The notes under the pieces: model-generated
What the model was told of the DNA's origin: nothing
What the model saw: the letters and a program-made list of their open reading frames with translations, nothing else
The model's database searches: none
Assembly: GCA_928721565.1 (NCBI GenBank)
Contig: OV788638.1
Span: forward strand, 806,001 to 870,000
Reading direction: 5' to 3'
From: an uncultured Clostridia bacterium
Lineage (GTDB): Bacteria > Bacillota > Clostridia > TANB77 > CAG-508
Length of the DNA: 64,000 nt
Part shown: one piece after another, positions 8,752 through 16,479 of the stretch
Layout of the letters: each line of letters opens with the position of its first letter
How positions within the stretch are numbered: the first letter of the stretch is position 1
Made by a program: the position numbers and the translations under genes

Positions 8752-9411
8752 ATGATAACATTAGAAGACGTTAAGAAAAACGAAGAAGTCCAAGCGTTTG
8801 TACAAGCATCGCAAAAGCAAATAAAAGCAATTGGATATACAGAACATTCATATAGACACATAGGGATTGTATCAGCGAGAACTGGAGAAATCTTAAGAAA
8901 ATTAGGATATGATGAAAGAATAATAGAATTAGGAGAAATTGCAGGGTACTTACATGATATAGGAAATTGTGTAAATAGAGTAGACCACGCACATAGTGGA
9001 GCAATATTAGCATATAACATTTTAAAAGAAATGGGCATGCCAGCAGACGAAAGAACAGAAATAGTTATGGCAATAGGAAATCATGATGAAAATACAGGAA
9101 CAGCAGTAAGTGACATATCTGCAGCTCTAATACTAGCAGACAAATCTGATGTGCATAGAGATAGAGTAACTAATACTAATATGTCAACATTTGATATTCA
9201 TGATAGGGTTAATTACGCAGTAACAGATGCTAATTTAGAAATAGATGCAGAAGAAAGAAAAGTAATACTAAAGTTGACAATAGATACTCAAATATGTCCA
9301 GTATTAGATTATTTTCAAATATTTATGGATAGAACGATGATGAGTAAATATGCTGCAAAGTACTTGCATATATGGTTTGAATTAGTGATAAATGGAACTA
9401 AGTTATTATAA
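8752..9411 (+). CDS. HD-domain phosphohydrolase
   Basis: A 219-aa cytoplasmic protein with an HD metal-dependent phosphohydrolase fold. The ligand series runs HSYRHIGIVS, then GYLHDIGN (the HD dyad), DHAHSGA and GNHDENTG. Enzymes of this fold usually cleave phosphate from nucleotides or cyclic dinucleotides; nothing here identifies the substrate. The C-terminal 80 residues (ADKSDVHRDRV onward) are less conserved. The start ATG follows AAGGAGGAG, and secD starts 22 bases after the stop, so the two may be co-transcribed. Confidence 0.8.
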   Translation: MITLEDVKKNEEVQAFVQASQKQIKAIGYTEHSYRHIGIVSARTGEILRKLGYDERIIELGEIAGYLHDIGNCVNRVDHAHSGAILAYNILKEMGMPADERTEIVMAIGNHDENTGTAVSDISAALILADKSDVHRDRVTNTNMSTFDIHDRVNYAVTDANLEIDAEERKVILKLTIDTQICPVLDYFQIFMDRTMMSKYAAKYLHIWFELVINGTKLL

Positions 9412-9433
9412 AGATGAAAGGAACGAGTATAAA

Positions 9434-10795
9434 ATGAAAAATGTAAAGATAACAACGATAATATTAGCAATTATATTAATAGTACTAGTTGCATTTGGTG
9501 GTGTATATATAAAGACACAAAATAGAATGGAGGACAAAGTAAAAGAATATTCTTTCGGGAGAGATTTAAAAGGAGAAAGATTAATTGAATTAAAGGTATC
9601 AGATGGTAGTACTGATGGAAAAACAGCACCTGCAGCAGAAGATTTAACAGTCGAAAATTATAAGACAGTTAAAAAAACAATTGAAAAACGATTAAAAAAA
9701 TTAAAAGCACAAGATTATACAATTTCTTTAAATGAAGAGAATGGAACAATAAGGGTAGAATTACCAGAAGATGATAAGACAGACGATTTAGCTTATTATT
9801 TAATTGCATCAGGTAAAGTTGAAATAAAAGAAAAAGATACAAGCACAGAATTATTAAATGAAAAAATGGTAAAAAAAGCTCAATATACATATACATCCAA
9901 TGCTGATGGTGCATATCAAGTGTATCTAGAAATAATATTAACAGATGAAGGACAAGCCAAAATAGAAGAAATCCAAAACAACTATGCAATATTAAAAGAT
10001 GATGTAGATGCTGCTGAAGCAACAACGAAGAATGATGAAAGTTCAGATACTTCAACTGAAACAAATACAGAAACAACAGAGAATACAGAAAATGCAGAAA
10101 CTTCAACAGAAGAAACTAAAAAAGTTGCAAAGTTATCAATTGCTGGAACAGAATATGATGTAGACAAAATTGAGAAAAATAATATTAAAGTAAAAATGGG
10201 ATCTCAAACATCTAATACAACAACAGTAAATAATAGTATGTCAAAAGCAGCAGAATTAGCAATGCTAATAAATTCAGGAAAATATCCAATAGATTATGAA
10301 GTACAAAACAATAGATTTGTATATTCAGATATAACAAGTCAACAATTATTATATTTTGCTGGAGCAGTGGCTATAGTGTTAATAGTATTATTTGTAATAT
10401 TAACAATTAAATATAAAACAAAAGGATTACTTGCTAGTATATCATGTATAGGATATATTGCATTATTATCATTATTACTAAGATATACAAATGTTATAAT
10501 ATCAATAGAAGGTATAGGAGCTATAATATTAACAATATTGATAAACTTAAAATTAAGTCAGATGATATTAAACAAAACAAAAATAATAGATGTAGTAAGT
10601 GAAGCTGTAACAAGTTCATATAAAGAATTATTTTTGAAATTAGTACCAATAATGATTATTACAATAGTATTTTGTTTCTCTGGATGGACAAATTTAAGTA
10701 GTTTCGGAATGATAATGTTCTGGGGATTCGTATTGATAGCAGTATATAATATAGTTGTAACAAAAACACTATTAAAATTGAGAGAAAACAAATAG
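9434..10795 (+). CDS. secD: Protein translocase subunit SecD (divergent)
   Basis: SecD of the SecDF accessory complex, which uses proton motive force to help complete Sec-dependent export. One N-terminal helix is followed by an extracytoplasmic domain containing LKKLKAQDYTISLNEENGTI, a P1-like ferredoxin fold, and then a cluster of about five helices. An acidic, low-complexity Thr/Glu/Asn linker lies near residues 190-230. The transmembrane region lacks several family consensus motifs, so the protein is divergent. The ATG at 9434 is chosen because it opens directly on the basic helix; the upstream in-frame extension overlaps the preceding gene. secF follows ten bases later. Confidence 0.75.
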   Translation: MKNVKITTIILAIILIVLVAFGGVYIKTQNRMEDKVKEYSFGRDLKGERLIELKVSDGSTDGKTAPAAEDLTVENYKTVKKTIEKRLKKLKAQDYTISLNEENGTIRVELPEDDKTDDLAYYLIASGKVEIKEKDTSTELLNEKMVKKAQYTYTSNADGAYQVYLEIILTDEGQAKIEEIQNNYAILKDDVDAAEATTKNDESSDTSTETNTETTENTENAETSTEETKKVAKLSIAGTEYDVDKIEKNNIKVKMGSQTSNTTTVNNSMSKAAELAMLINSGKYPIDYEVQNNRFVYSDITSQQLLYFAGAVAIVLIVLFVILTIKYKTKGLLASISCIGYIALLSLLLRYTNVIISIEGIGAIILTILINLKLSQMILNKTKIIDVVSEAVTSSYKELFLKLVPIMIITIVFCFSGWTNLSSFGMIMFWGFVLIAVYNIVVTKTLLKLRENK

Positions 10796-10805
10796 GAGGC
10801 AAGAC

Positions 10806-11429
10806 ATGAAAAATAAAAATATAAAGATTATTGTTATTGCTATAATGACATTAGTTATTCTAGCAGGAATAGTAGTGACAGGAATTTTGGGTTTCAATAA
10901 AGAACTTAAATATTCACAAGGGCAAAGTATAGATGTATATATAGAACAAGAAGCAGATGTATCAAAAATAAAAGAAATTGTAGATGAAAATTTAGGCAAT
11001 TCAAATAATATGGTACAAACAGTAGAAATATATAAAGACTTAGTTACAATAAGAGCTAAAGAGATAACAGATGAGCAAAAAAATAATATTGTAAATAAAA
11101 TAAAAGAGAGTTATGAGTTTTCACAAACTGCAGAAGATACTACTATAAATACAGTACCAGAAACAAAACTTATAGATATGTATAAAAAATATATAGTGCC
11201 ATTCATAATCTCTGGAGTATTAGTGCTAGTATATATGGCTATAAGATATTACAAAAAAGGAATATTAAAAGTGATTGGAAGAACAATAATATTACCAATC
11301 TTTGGAGAACTATTCTTATTAAGTATAATTGCTATAGCAAGAATTCCAGTAGGAAGATTTACACCAGTACTAGTTATAGCAATGTATATAGCAAGTATAT
11401 TAATGGTAATTAGACAAAATGAAAAATAA
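10806..11429 (+). CDS. secF: Protein translocase subunit SecF (short)
   Basis: SecF partner of the preceding SecD. It has an N-terminal helix followed by the SecF-like start of the periplasmic domain (LKYSQGQSIDVYIE, in place of the usual DFxGG), a small alpha/beta domain, then about three helices. At 207 aa it is roughly 90 residues shorter than typical SecF, and helices are missing from the C-terminal bundle even though the stop is followed by a good terminator. It therefore looks like a genuinely reduced protein. The assignment rests as much on synteny with secD as on sequence. Confidence 0.68.
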   Translation: MKNKNIKIIVIAIMTLVILAGIVVTGILGFNKELKYSQGQSIDVYIEQEADVSKIKEIVDENLGNSNNMVQTVEIYKDLVTIRAKEITDEQKNNIVNKIKESYEFSQTAEDTTINTVPETKLIDMYKKYIVPFIISGVLVLVYMAIRYYKKGILKVIGRTIILPIFGELFLLSIIAIARIPVGRFTPVLVIAMYIASILMVIRQNEK

Positions 11430-11432
11430 TTT

Positions 11433-11470
11433 AAAGGCTATTTTAGGTTAAGACTTAAAATGGCCTTTTT
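11433..11470 (+). terminator. Rho-independent terminator after secF
   Basis: AAAGGCTATTTTA pairs with TAAAATGGCCTTT across a short loop and ends in a T-run. It lies 3 bases after the secF stop. Confidence 0.8.
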
Positions 11471-11494
11471 GTAAAAAAGAAAGGATTGATGCAA

Positions 11495-11986
11495 ATGGAA
11501 AAGAGAAAAGATTATATAAGTTGGGATGAATATTTTATGGCAATAGCAAAATTGTCTGCAATGAGAAGCAAAGATCCAAACACACAAGTGGGAGCATGTA
11601 TAGTAAGTGATGATAATAGAATTTTATCAATAGGATATAATGGAGCACCAAATGGATTTTCAGACGAAAGATTTCCATGGGCAAGAGATGGAGCTAATTT
11701 AGAAACAAAATATCCATATGTATGTCATGCAGAAATGAATGCAATATTAAATTATAGAGGAAGTAAAAAAGATTTAGAACATGCTAAAATATATGTGGAT
11801 TTATTTCCTTGTAATGAATGTGCCAAAATAATAATACAATCAGGAATTAAAGAAGTTATTTATTTATCAAACAAATATGCTGAGTCCGAAAATAATATAG
11901 CTTCACGTAAGCTTTTTGACGAGTGTGGCGTTACATATAAAAAGATTGAATTAGACGGTACAAAAGAGATAAACATTAAATTATAG
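11495..11986 (+). CDS. Deoxycytidylate (dCMP) deaminase
   Basis: Zinc enzyme converting dCMP to dUMP, which feeds thymidylate synthase (encoded at 33178). The fold is shown by DPNTQVGACIVSDDN, the zinc and proton-shuttle motif CHAEMNAIL and the second zinc motif PCNECAK. Length of 163 aa matches bacterial ComEB/dCMP deaminases. The start is ambiguous among ATG at 11489 and 11495 and TTG at 11486; 11495 is best spaced from AAAGAAAGGA. Confidence 0.9.
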   Translation: MEKRKDYISWDEYFMAIAKLSAMRSKDPNTQVGACIVSDDNRILSIGYNGAPNGFSDERFPWARDGANLETKYPYVCHAEMNAILNYRGSKKDLEHAKIYVDLFPCNECAKIIIQSGIKEVIYLSNKYAESENNIASRKLFDECGVTYKKIELDGTKEINIKL

Positions 11987-11998
11987 CTGAAATTATAA

Positions 11999-12027
11999 TT
12001 GACAATAAAAATGAGAATTGATATAAT
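11999..12027 (+). promoter_or_regulatory. Predicted promoter for the 12077 lipoprotein
   Basis: TTGACA at 11999-12004, a 17-base spacer and TATAAT at 12022-12027: a full consensus sigma-A promoter 50 bases before the lipoprotein start. Confidence 0.8.
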
Positions 12028-12076
12028 ATATTTGTTAAAGTAAGTAGCTTTTTGTAGGTTTAAAGGAGGATGCACA

Positions 12077-12523
12077 ATGAAGAAAAAAGCTCGGAAATTA
12101 ATTGCATTATTATTTATAGGATTTGTTTCTTGTTTACTATTTGGATGTAAAACAAATACAAAAGAACTAGATAATAATACAAAAGTTACTGTAACAGAAG
12201 ATGGAAAAAAGATAGAAATTCTATCTGACAAGAATTGCACCTTAGAACTAAAGGTCACGATATCAGAAGACGATATTAGGATTACTGGTGAAAAAAGAAT
12301 TTATTTGCAGAAAGGAAAAAAAGAAACTCTTAAAGTCGACGACTTTAATGAGGCTGTTGGATTTCCTGAATCAGCAATATTTTCTAAAATAAATAGTGTG
12401 CAGGTAGAAGAGAAAAATTCAGAAATTACGATCATTTCTGTTGCAGTTGGCGTGGCTATTGTAATATTGATAACCATAGCAATTAAAAAAGAAATAAAAA
12501 ATAATTTCAAAGTGTCTGAGTAA
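12077..12523 (+). CDS. Putative lipoprotein with C-terminal membrane helix
   Basis: Not recognised as a named family. The N-terminus has a basic region, a hydrophobic stretch and a lipobox (LLFGC, cysteine near residue 23), so it should be lipid-anchored outside the membrane. A small beta-rich region (VTVTEDGKKIEILSDKNC) follows, then a second hydrophobic segment near residues 117-135 (ITIISVAVGVAIVILITIA) and a basic tail. Having both a lipid anchor and a C-terminal helix is unusual. It has its own consensus promoter and its own terminator, so it is a single-gene unit. Start ATG follows AAAGGAGG. Confidence 0.7.
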   Translation: MKKKARKLIALLFIGFVSCLLFGCKTNTKELDNNTKVTVTEDGKKIEILSDKNCTLELKVTISEDDIRITGEKRIYLQKGKKETLKVDDFNEAVGFPESAIFSKINSVQVEEKNSEITIISVAVGVAIVILITIAIKKEIKNNFKVSE

Positions 12524-12526
12524 AAG

Positions 12527-12565
12527 AATGAGTAACTGACTAGATTTAGTTGGTTACTCATTTTT
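12527..12565 (+). terminator. Rho-independent terminator after the lipoprotein gene
   Basis: AATGAGTAACTGACTA pairs with TTAGTTGGTTACTCATT (one G-T wobble) across a tiny loop, followed by T5. It separates the lipoprotein from the S10 operon. Confidence 0.85.
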
Positions 12566-12632
12566 AAAAATTCGAAAAAAGATGAGTTTAAAAAAGATGA
12601 GTTCAAAAAATTAGTAAAATTCTCTAAAAGTA

Positions 12633-12661
12633 TTGACATAAATGAAAAAACATTATATAAT
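12633..12661 (+). promoter_or_regulatory. Promoter of the S10-spc ribosomal operon
   Basis: TTGACA at 12633-12638, exactly 17 bases, then TATAAT at 12656-12661. Both boxes are perfect consensus, as expected for a ribosomal protein operon. It lies 249 bases before the rpsJ start, leaving a long leader. Confidence 0.9.
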
Positions 12662-12909
12662 AGATGAGCATGAAATGTAGCGTTGAAGCTGAATGTGGCT
12701 ACACTCTTAGAGTGGAGGGAACTTCAGTGGAGTATGTCTTGGCTAGACCAGGCGGTAAGTTTAATATAAAATAGCACTTATCCCAGAATCATCATGCGAA
12801 TTTTTGGGATTTTAAAATGGGTATACACAAAACACCCGGAAGTGTTGTGACTTGCCAACGCGTAATTTTAAAATATTTAAAACAAATTTATTAAGGAGGG
12901 AAAATTACA
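12662..12909 (+). promoter_or_regulatory. Structured leader of the S10 operon
   Basis: A leader of about 240 bases with no convincing open reading frame. Hairpins visible by eye: CACTC/GAGTG near 12700; ATCCCA/TGGGAT (12780-12810) followed by T4, which resembles a leaky terminator or attenuator; and AACAC/GTGTT near 12831-12846. Long S10 leaders controlled by ribosomal proteins are known (L4 in enterobacteria), but I do not recognise this one and make no claim about its ligand. The AAGGAGGG ribosome binding site is at the end. Confidence 0.55.
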
Positions 12910-13233
12910 ATGGCAAAAACAGTTGTATCAAGTGAAAAAATTAGAATAAGACTAAAAGCTTATGACCATGTAGTTTTAGATCAGTCTGCTGAAAAGATAG
13001 TAGATACTGCTAAAAAGACAGGAGCAAAAGTATCAGGTCCTATTCCATTACCAACACAAAAAGAAATCGTAACAATCTTACGTTCTCCACACAAACACAA
13101 AGATTCAAGAGAACAATTTGAAATGAGAACACATAAAAGAGTTATTGATATTCTTTATCCAACACAAAAAACAATGGATAGTTTAATGAAGCTAGAACTA
13201 CCAGCAGGTGTTGACATCGAAATCAAAAACTAG
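12910..13233 (+). CDS. rpsJ: 30S ribosomal protein S10
   Basis: First gene of the S10 operon; S10 sits in the 30S head and is also the NusE antitermination factor. KIRIRLKAYDHVVLD and GPIPLPTQKE are hallmark segments, followed by HKDSREQFEMRTHKR. Length of 107 aa is normal. The N-terminus has a short extra MAKTVVSS. Start ATG follows AAGGAGGG. A spacer of 106 bases separates it from rplC, longer than usual for this operon. Confidence 0.97.
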   Translation: MAKTVVSSEKIRIRLKAYDHVVLDQSAEKIVDTAKKTGAKVSGPIPLPTQKEIVTILRSPHKHKDSREQFEMRTHKRVIDILYPTQKTMDSLMKLELPAGVDIEIKN

Positions 13234-13269
13234 TTTCAAATATAAATAAAATTTAAAATCGATAACCAT

Positions 13270-13319
13270 GCTGACGAAACTTAACAACGCAAGACGCTGT
13301 TTAGAATTAGCAGATCAGC
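13270..13319 (+). promoter_or_regulatory. Possible RNA stem in the rpsJ-rplC spacer
   Basis: GCTGA (13270-13274) pairs with TCAGC (13315-13319). Inside, AAAC pairs with GTTT, and the 19-base segment ACAACGCAAGACGCTGTTT forms a small hairpin. A closely similar ACAACGTAAGACGAAGTTT occurs before rplB. The frame is open through this region up to rplC, but the residues before 13340 match no L3 N-terminus, so I read it as a structured spacer. Confidence 0.4.
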
Positions 13320-13339
13320 CAATAGGAGGAGAAAGAAAA

Positions 13340-13972
13340 ATGAAAAAAGCATTAATAGGAAAAAAATTAGGAATGACTCAAATATTTGATGAAAATGGAA
13401 CAGTTATTCCAGTAACAGTATTAGAAGCAGGTCCATGTGTAGTTGCTCAAGTAAAAACATTAGAAAATGATGGATATGAAGCAATACAATTAGGATTTGG
13501 AGAAGTTAAAGAAAACAAATTAAACAAACCTAAAAAAGGACATTTTGCAAAAGCAAATGTTACAGCAAAGAAACATTTAAGAGAATTCAGATTAGATTCA
13601 ATAGAAGGAATCAAAGTTGGAGATGAATTAAAAGCAGATGTATTTGCTGAAGGTGATAAAATAGATGTACAAGGAACATCAAAAGGAAAAGGATTCCAAG
13701 GTGTAATTAAAAGACATGGTCAACACAGAGGACCAATGGGACATGGATCAATGTATCACAGAAGACCAGGTTCAATGGGATCAACATCAACACCAGGAAG
13801 AGTATTTAAAGGTAAAAAACTTCCAGGACATATGGGAAGAGTTACAGTTACAATTCAAAACTTAGATGTTGTAAAAGTAGACTTAGATAAAAACGTAATA
13901 TTAGTAAAAGGTAGTGTTCCAGGAGCTAAAGGAGCTATCTTAAAAATAAAATCAGCTGTAAAAGCTATATAA
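13340..13972 (+). CDS. rplC: 50S ribosomal protein L3
   Basis: L3 is an early assembly protein of the large subunit near the peptidyl transferase centre. The long internal loop with GFQGVIKRHG, GPMGHGSMYHRRPGSMG and the conserved tail GHMGRVTVTIQNL identify it. The true start is the ATG at 13340, giving MKKALIGKKLGMTQIF with AGGAGGAG upstream; an in-frame ATG 24 codons earlier has no ribosome binding site. Length of about 210 aa is standard. Confidence 0.97.
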   Translation: MKKALIGKKLGMTQIFDENGTVIPVTVLEAGPCVVAQVKTLENDGYEAIQLGFGEVKENKLNKPKKGHFAKANVTAKKHLREFRLDSIEGIKVGDELKADVFAEGDKIDVQGTSKGKGFQGVIKRHGQHRGPMGHGSMYHRRPGSMGSTSTPGRVFKGKKLPGHMGRVTVTIQNLDVVKVDLDKNVILVKGSVPGAKGAILKIKSAVKAI

Positions 13973-13998
13973 GGTTATAGAAAAGGAGGAATTACGAA

Positions 13999-14622
13999 AT
14001 GCCAAAAGTAGATGTATATAACATGCAAGGTAAAAAAGTTAGCGATGTAGAATTAAGTGCAGCAGTATTTGGAATTGAACCAAACGAAACAGTTGTACAC
14101 AGTGTATTAGTAAACTACTTAGCTAATCAAAGACAAGGTACACAAAGTACAAAAACAAGAGCAGAAGTTCGTGGTGGTGGTAGAAAACCATGGAGACAAA
14201 AAGGAACAGGTAGAGCAAGACAAGGTAGTATACGTGCTCCACAATGGATTAAAGGTGGTATCGCATTAGGTCCAAAACCACGTTCATATAAATATAGAGT
14301 AAATAAAAAAGAAAGACAACTTGCAATTAGATCATTATTAAGTGCAAAAGTATTAGATAATGAATTAACAGTTGTTGATAAATTAGAAGTTAAAGAACCA
14401 AAAACAAAAGTTATGGCAAAAGCTTTAACAGATTTAAAAATAGAAGGAAAAACATTAATTATCTTAGCTGATAAAAATGAAAATGTTTACCTATCAAGCA
14501 GAAACATAGAAGGTGTTAAAGCTATTCAATTAAATATGATCAATGTATTTGATTTATTAAATTGCAGTAAATTAGTTTTACCACTAGATACAGTTAAAAA
14601 ATTAGAGGAGGTGTATGCTTAA
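13999..14622 (+). CDS. rplD: 50S ribosomal protein L4
   Basis: Large-subunit protein whose loop lines the exit tunnel. The loop is clear in GGGRKPWRQKGTGRARQGSIRAPQW. Length of 207 aa is normal. The stop codon overlaps the rplW start by one base (TAATG), indicating translational coupling. In some bacteria L4 also represses the S10 operon; whether it does so here is unknown. Start ATG follows AAAGGAGG. Confidence 0.97.
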   Translation: MPKVDVYNMQGKKVSDVELSAAVFGIEPNETVVHSVLVNYLANQRQGTQSTKTRAEVRGGGRKPWRQKGTGRARQGSIRAPQWIKGGIALGPKPRSYKYRVNKKERQLAIRSLLSAKVLDNELTVVDKLEVKEPKTKVMAKALTDLKIEGKTLIILADKNENVYLSSRNIEGVKAIQLNMINVFDLLNCSKLVLPLDTVKKLEEVYA

Positions 14623-14969
14623 TGTTACCAGAAGAAGTAATAGTAAGACCAGTAATAACTGAAAAAAGTAATGATGAAATGCAAGCAGGAAAATACACTT
14701 TCGAAGTTAACAAAAAAGCAACAAAAGTTGATATAGCAAAAGCTGTAGAAAAACTATTTGAAGTTAAAGTATTAAATGTTAACACAATGATAGTTAAAGG
14801 AAAAACAAAAAGAGTTAGATATGTAGAAGGAAAAACTCCAGATTGGAAAAAAGCTATTGTTACAATAGATACAGATCCATCTGACAAAACATATCTTGGA
14901 AAAGGTGGAAAAGCAGTTAAAGTTTCTAAAAAATATAAAGATTCTATTGACGAATTTATGGGTGCTTAA
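14622..14969 (+). CDS. rplW: 50S ribosomal protein L23
   Basis: L23 lies at the tunnel exit and binds trigger factor and SRP. Recognised by VIVRPVITEKSND at the start and KTKRVRYVEGKTPDWKKAIVTI in the second half. Its start overlaps the rplD stop, and GAGGAGG upstream inside rplD serves as ribosome binding site. An unusual 363-base gap to rplB follows, holding a small reading frame and a structured region. Confidence 0.96.
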   Translation: MLPEEVIVRPVITEKSNDEMQAGKYTFEVNKKATKVDIAKAVEKLFEVKVLNVNTMIVKGKTKRVRYVEGKTPDWKKAIVTIDTDPSDKTYLGKGGKAVKVSKKYKDSIDEFMGA

Positions 14970-14971
14970 TT

Positions 14972-15136
14972 ATGACTAAAAATAGAGGATATAAAGTATC
15001 TAGTTTTAAAGATAGTTTAAGAGACTATAAGTATAAAAAAATAACTATAGCTGATTTAGTGAATGAACATTTAGAAAATTCAAAACGTCGAGCTAATAGA
15101 AATAAAGAAAATATCGGGAAAGAACCCGGAGAATAA
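14972..15136 (+). CDS. Possible 54-aa basic microprotein between rplW and rplB
   Basis: An ATG two bases after the rplW stop opens a 54-codon frame ending in TAA. The product begins MTKNRGYKVSSFKD, is rich in Lys, Arg and Asn, has pI well above 7 by inspection and carries the basic segment SKRRANRNKEN. I do not recognise it. There is no clear Shine-Dalgarno sequence, so translation would depend on coupling to rplW. Codons look like the host's. No protein gene is expected at this position of the S10 operon; it could be a lineage-specific small protein or chance. Confidence 0.4.
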   Translation: MTKNRGYKVSSFKDSLRDYKYKKITIADLVNEHLENSKRRANRNKENIGKEPGE

Positions 15137-15332
15137 AGAATATCTGTAAGTGGAGCAGGAAAAAGTCCACACAACTTACTCAGAAGAGTAGAGTAGAAGA
15201 TTTAGCAAAAACGAGTATTACTAGGAAAATGAATGAGAAAACCGCAAGCGTACGTGGGTACGTTGAGGACGTTTCGAATGAATTTGACAACGTAAGACGA
15301 AGTTTTTCATAAATCTGAGGAAGGAGAAAGAA
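15137..15332 (+). other. Structured spacer upstream of rplB
   Basis: No gene of the expected kind is found here. Visible folds: GTAAGTGGA (about 15146) pairing with TCCAC...ACTTAC (about 15167-15180); CGTAC/GTACG around 15249-15261; and ATGAGAAAAC (near 15233) pairing, with one bulge, to GTTTTTCAT (15302-15310), enclosing the middle of the region. ACAACGTAAGACGAAGTTT (15287-15305) resembles the motif before rplC. This suggests a leader or binding site within the operon. It matches no intron domain or ribozyme that I recognise. Confidence 0.45.
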
Positions 15333-16160
15333 ATGGGAATAAAAAGATTCAAAGCCTATACACCATCAAGAAGAAATATGACAGTTTCTGATTATGCAGA
15401 AATCACTAAAAAGACACCAGAAAAATCTTTATTAGCAAAGAAAAAGAAAAATGCAGGAAGAAACTCATATGGTAGAATAACAGTAAGACATCAAGGTGGA
15501 GGAAATAGACAAAAATACAGAATTATAGATTTCAAAAGAAATAAAGATGATATGGAAGCAACAGTTATTGGTATCGAATATGATCCAAACAGAAGTGCAA
15601 ACATAGCATTAATCAAATATGAAGACGGAACATTAAATTATATAATAGCACCACAAGGATTAACAAATGGAGATAAAGTAGTATCTGGAGTAAATGCAGA
15701 TATTAAACCAGGTAACTGTTTACCAATATCAAACATACCAGTAGGAACATTAATTCACAATATAGAATTAAATCCAGGTCAAGGTGGAAAATTAGTAAGA
15801 GTTGCTGGACAAAGTGCACAATTAATGGCTAAAGAAGGAAAATATGCACATGTAAGATTACCATCAGGAGAAATGAGATTAATCTTAGCTAGATGTAGAG
15901 CTACAATAGGTGTAGTTGGAAACGCTGATCACGAAAATGTAAAATTAGGTAAAGCAGGTAAAACAAGACACTTAGGAATTAGACCTACAGTTAGAGGTTC
16001 TGTAATGAACCCAGTAGATCACCCTCATGGTGGTGGTGAAGGTAGAGCACCAATAGGACATGCAGGACCAATGACACCTTGGGGTAAACCAGCATTAGGA
16101 TACAAGACAAGAGATGCTAAAAAGAAAACAAATAAATTTATAGTAAAGAGAAGAAAGTAG
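15333..16160 (+). CDS. rplB: 50S ribosomal protein L2
   Basis: Highly conserved large-subunit protein needed for subunit joining and peptidyl transfer. MGIKRFKAYTPSRRNMTVSDY, RHQGGGNRQKYRIIDF and the C-terminal MNPVDHPHGGGEGRAPIGHAGP motif are unmistakable; the HPHGGGEG histidine is present. Length of 275 aa is normal. Start ATG follows GGAAGGAG. Confidence 0.98.
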   Translation: MGIKRFKAYTPSRRNMTVSDYAEITKKTPEKSLLAKKKKNAGRNSYGRITVRHQGGGNRQKYRIIDFKRNKDDMEATVIGIEYDPNRSANIALIKYEDGTLNYIIAPQGLTNGDKVVSGVNADIKPGNCLPISNIPVGTLIHNIELNPGQGGKLVRVAGQSAQLMAKEGKYAHVRLPSGEMRLILARCRATIGVVGNADHENVKLGKAGKTRHLGIRPTVRGSVMNPVDHPHGGGEGRAPIGHAGPMTPWGKPALGYKTRDAKKKTNKFIVKRRK

Positions 16161-16177
16161 AATAGGAGGAAAATCAT

Positions 16178-16453
16178 ATGTCAAGATCAAGTAAGAAAAA
16201 ACCTTTCATAGCACCAGAATTATTAAAAAGAGTAGAAGCTATGAATGAAAGTGGAAACAAAGAAGTAATTAAGACATGGTCAAGAGCTTCAACAATATAT
16301 CCACAAATGATTGGACACACAATTGCTGTTCATGACGGTAGAAAACATGTGCCAGTATATATTACAGAAGAAATGATAGGTCATAAATTAGGTGAATTTG
16401 CTCCTACAAGAACATTTAAAGGTCATGCAGGAGAAAAAACTACAAAGAAATAA
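16178..16453 (+). CDS. rpsS: 30S ribosomal protein S19
   Basis: Small-subunit head protein that contacts S13. Recognised from MSRSSKKKPFIAPELLKRVE, TWSRASTIYPQMIGHTIAVHDGRKHVPV and the GHKLGEFAPTRTFKGHAG tail. Length of 91 aa is typical. The start ATG follows AGGAGGAAA, 17 bases after the rplB stop. Confidence 0.98.
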   Translation: MSRSSKKKPFIAPELLKRVEAMNESGNKEVIKTWSRASTIYPQMIGHTIAVHDGRKHVPVYITEEMIGHKLGEFAPTRTFKGHAGEKTTKK

Positions 16454-16479
16454 AAAATTAATTTAAGGAGGGAATTGTA

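Noticed and set aside
13268..13339. N-terminal extension of L3 from an upstream ATG
   Set aside because: The extra 24 residues match no L3 protein, have no ribosome binding site and fall in a region that folds and shares a motif with the rplB spacer.
15137..15332. Group II intron remnant or small ribozyme in the rplW-rplB spacer
   Set aside because: No domain V-like hairpin, no reverse transcriptase piece, and no hammerhead or twister core sequence could be found.
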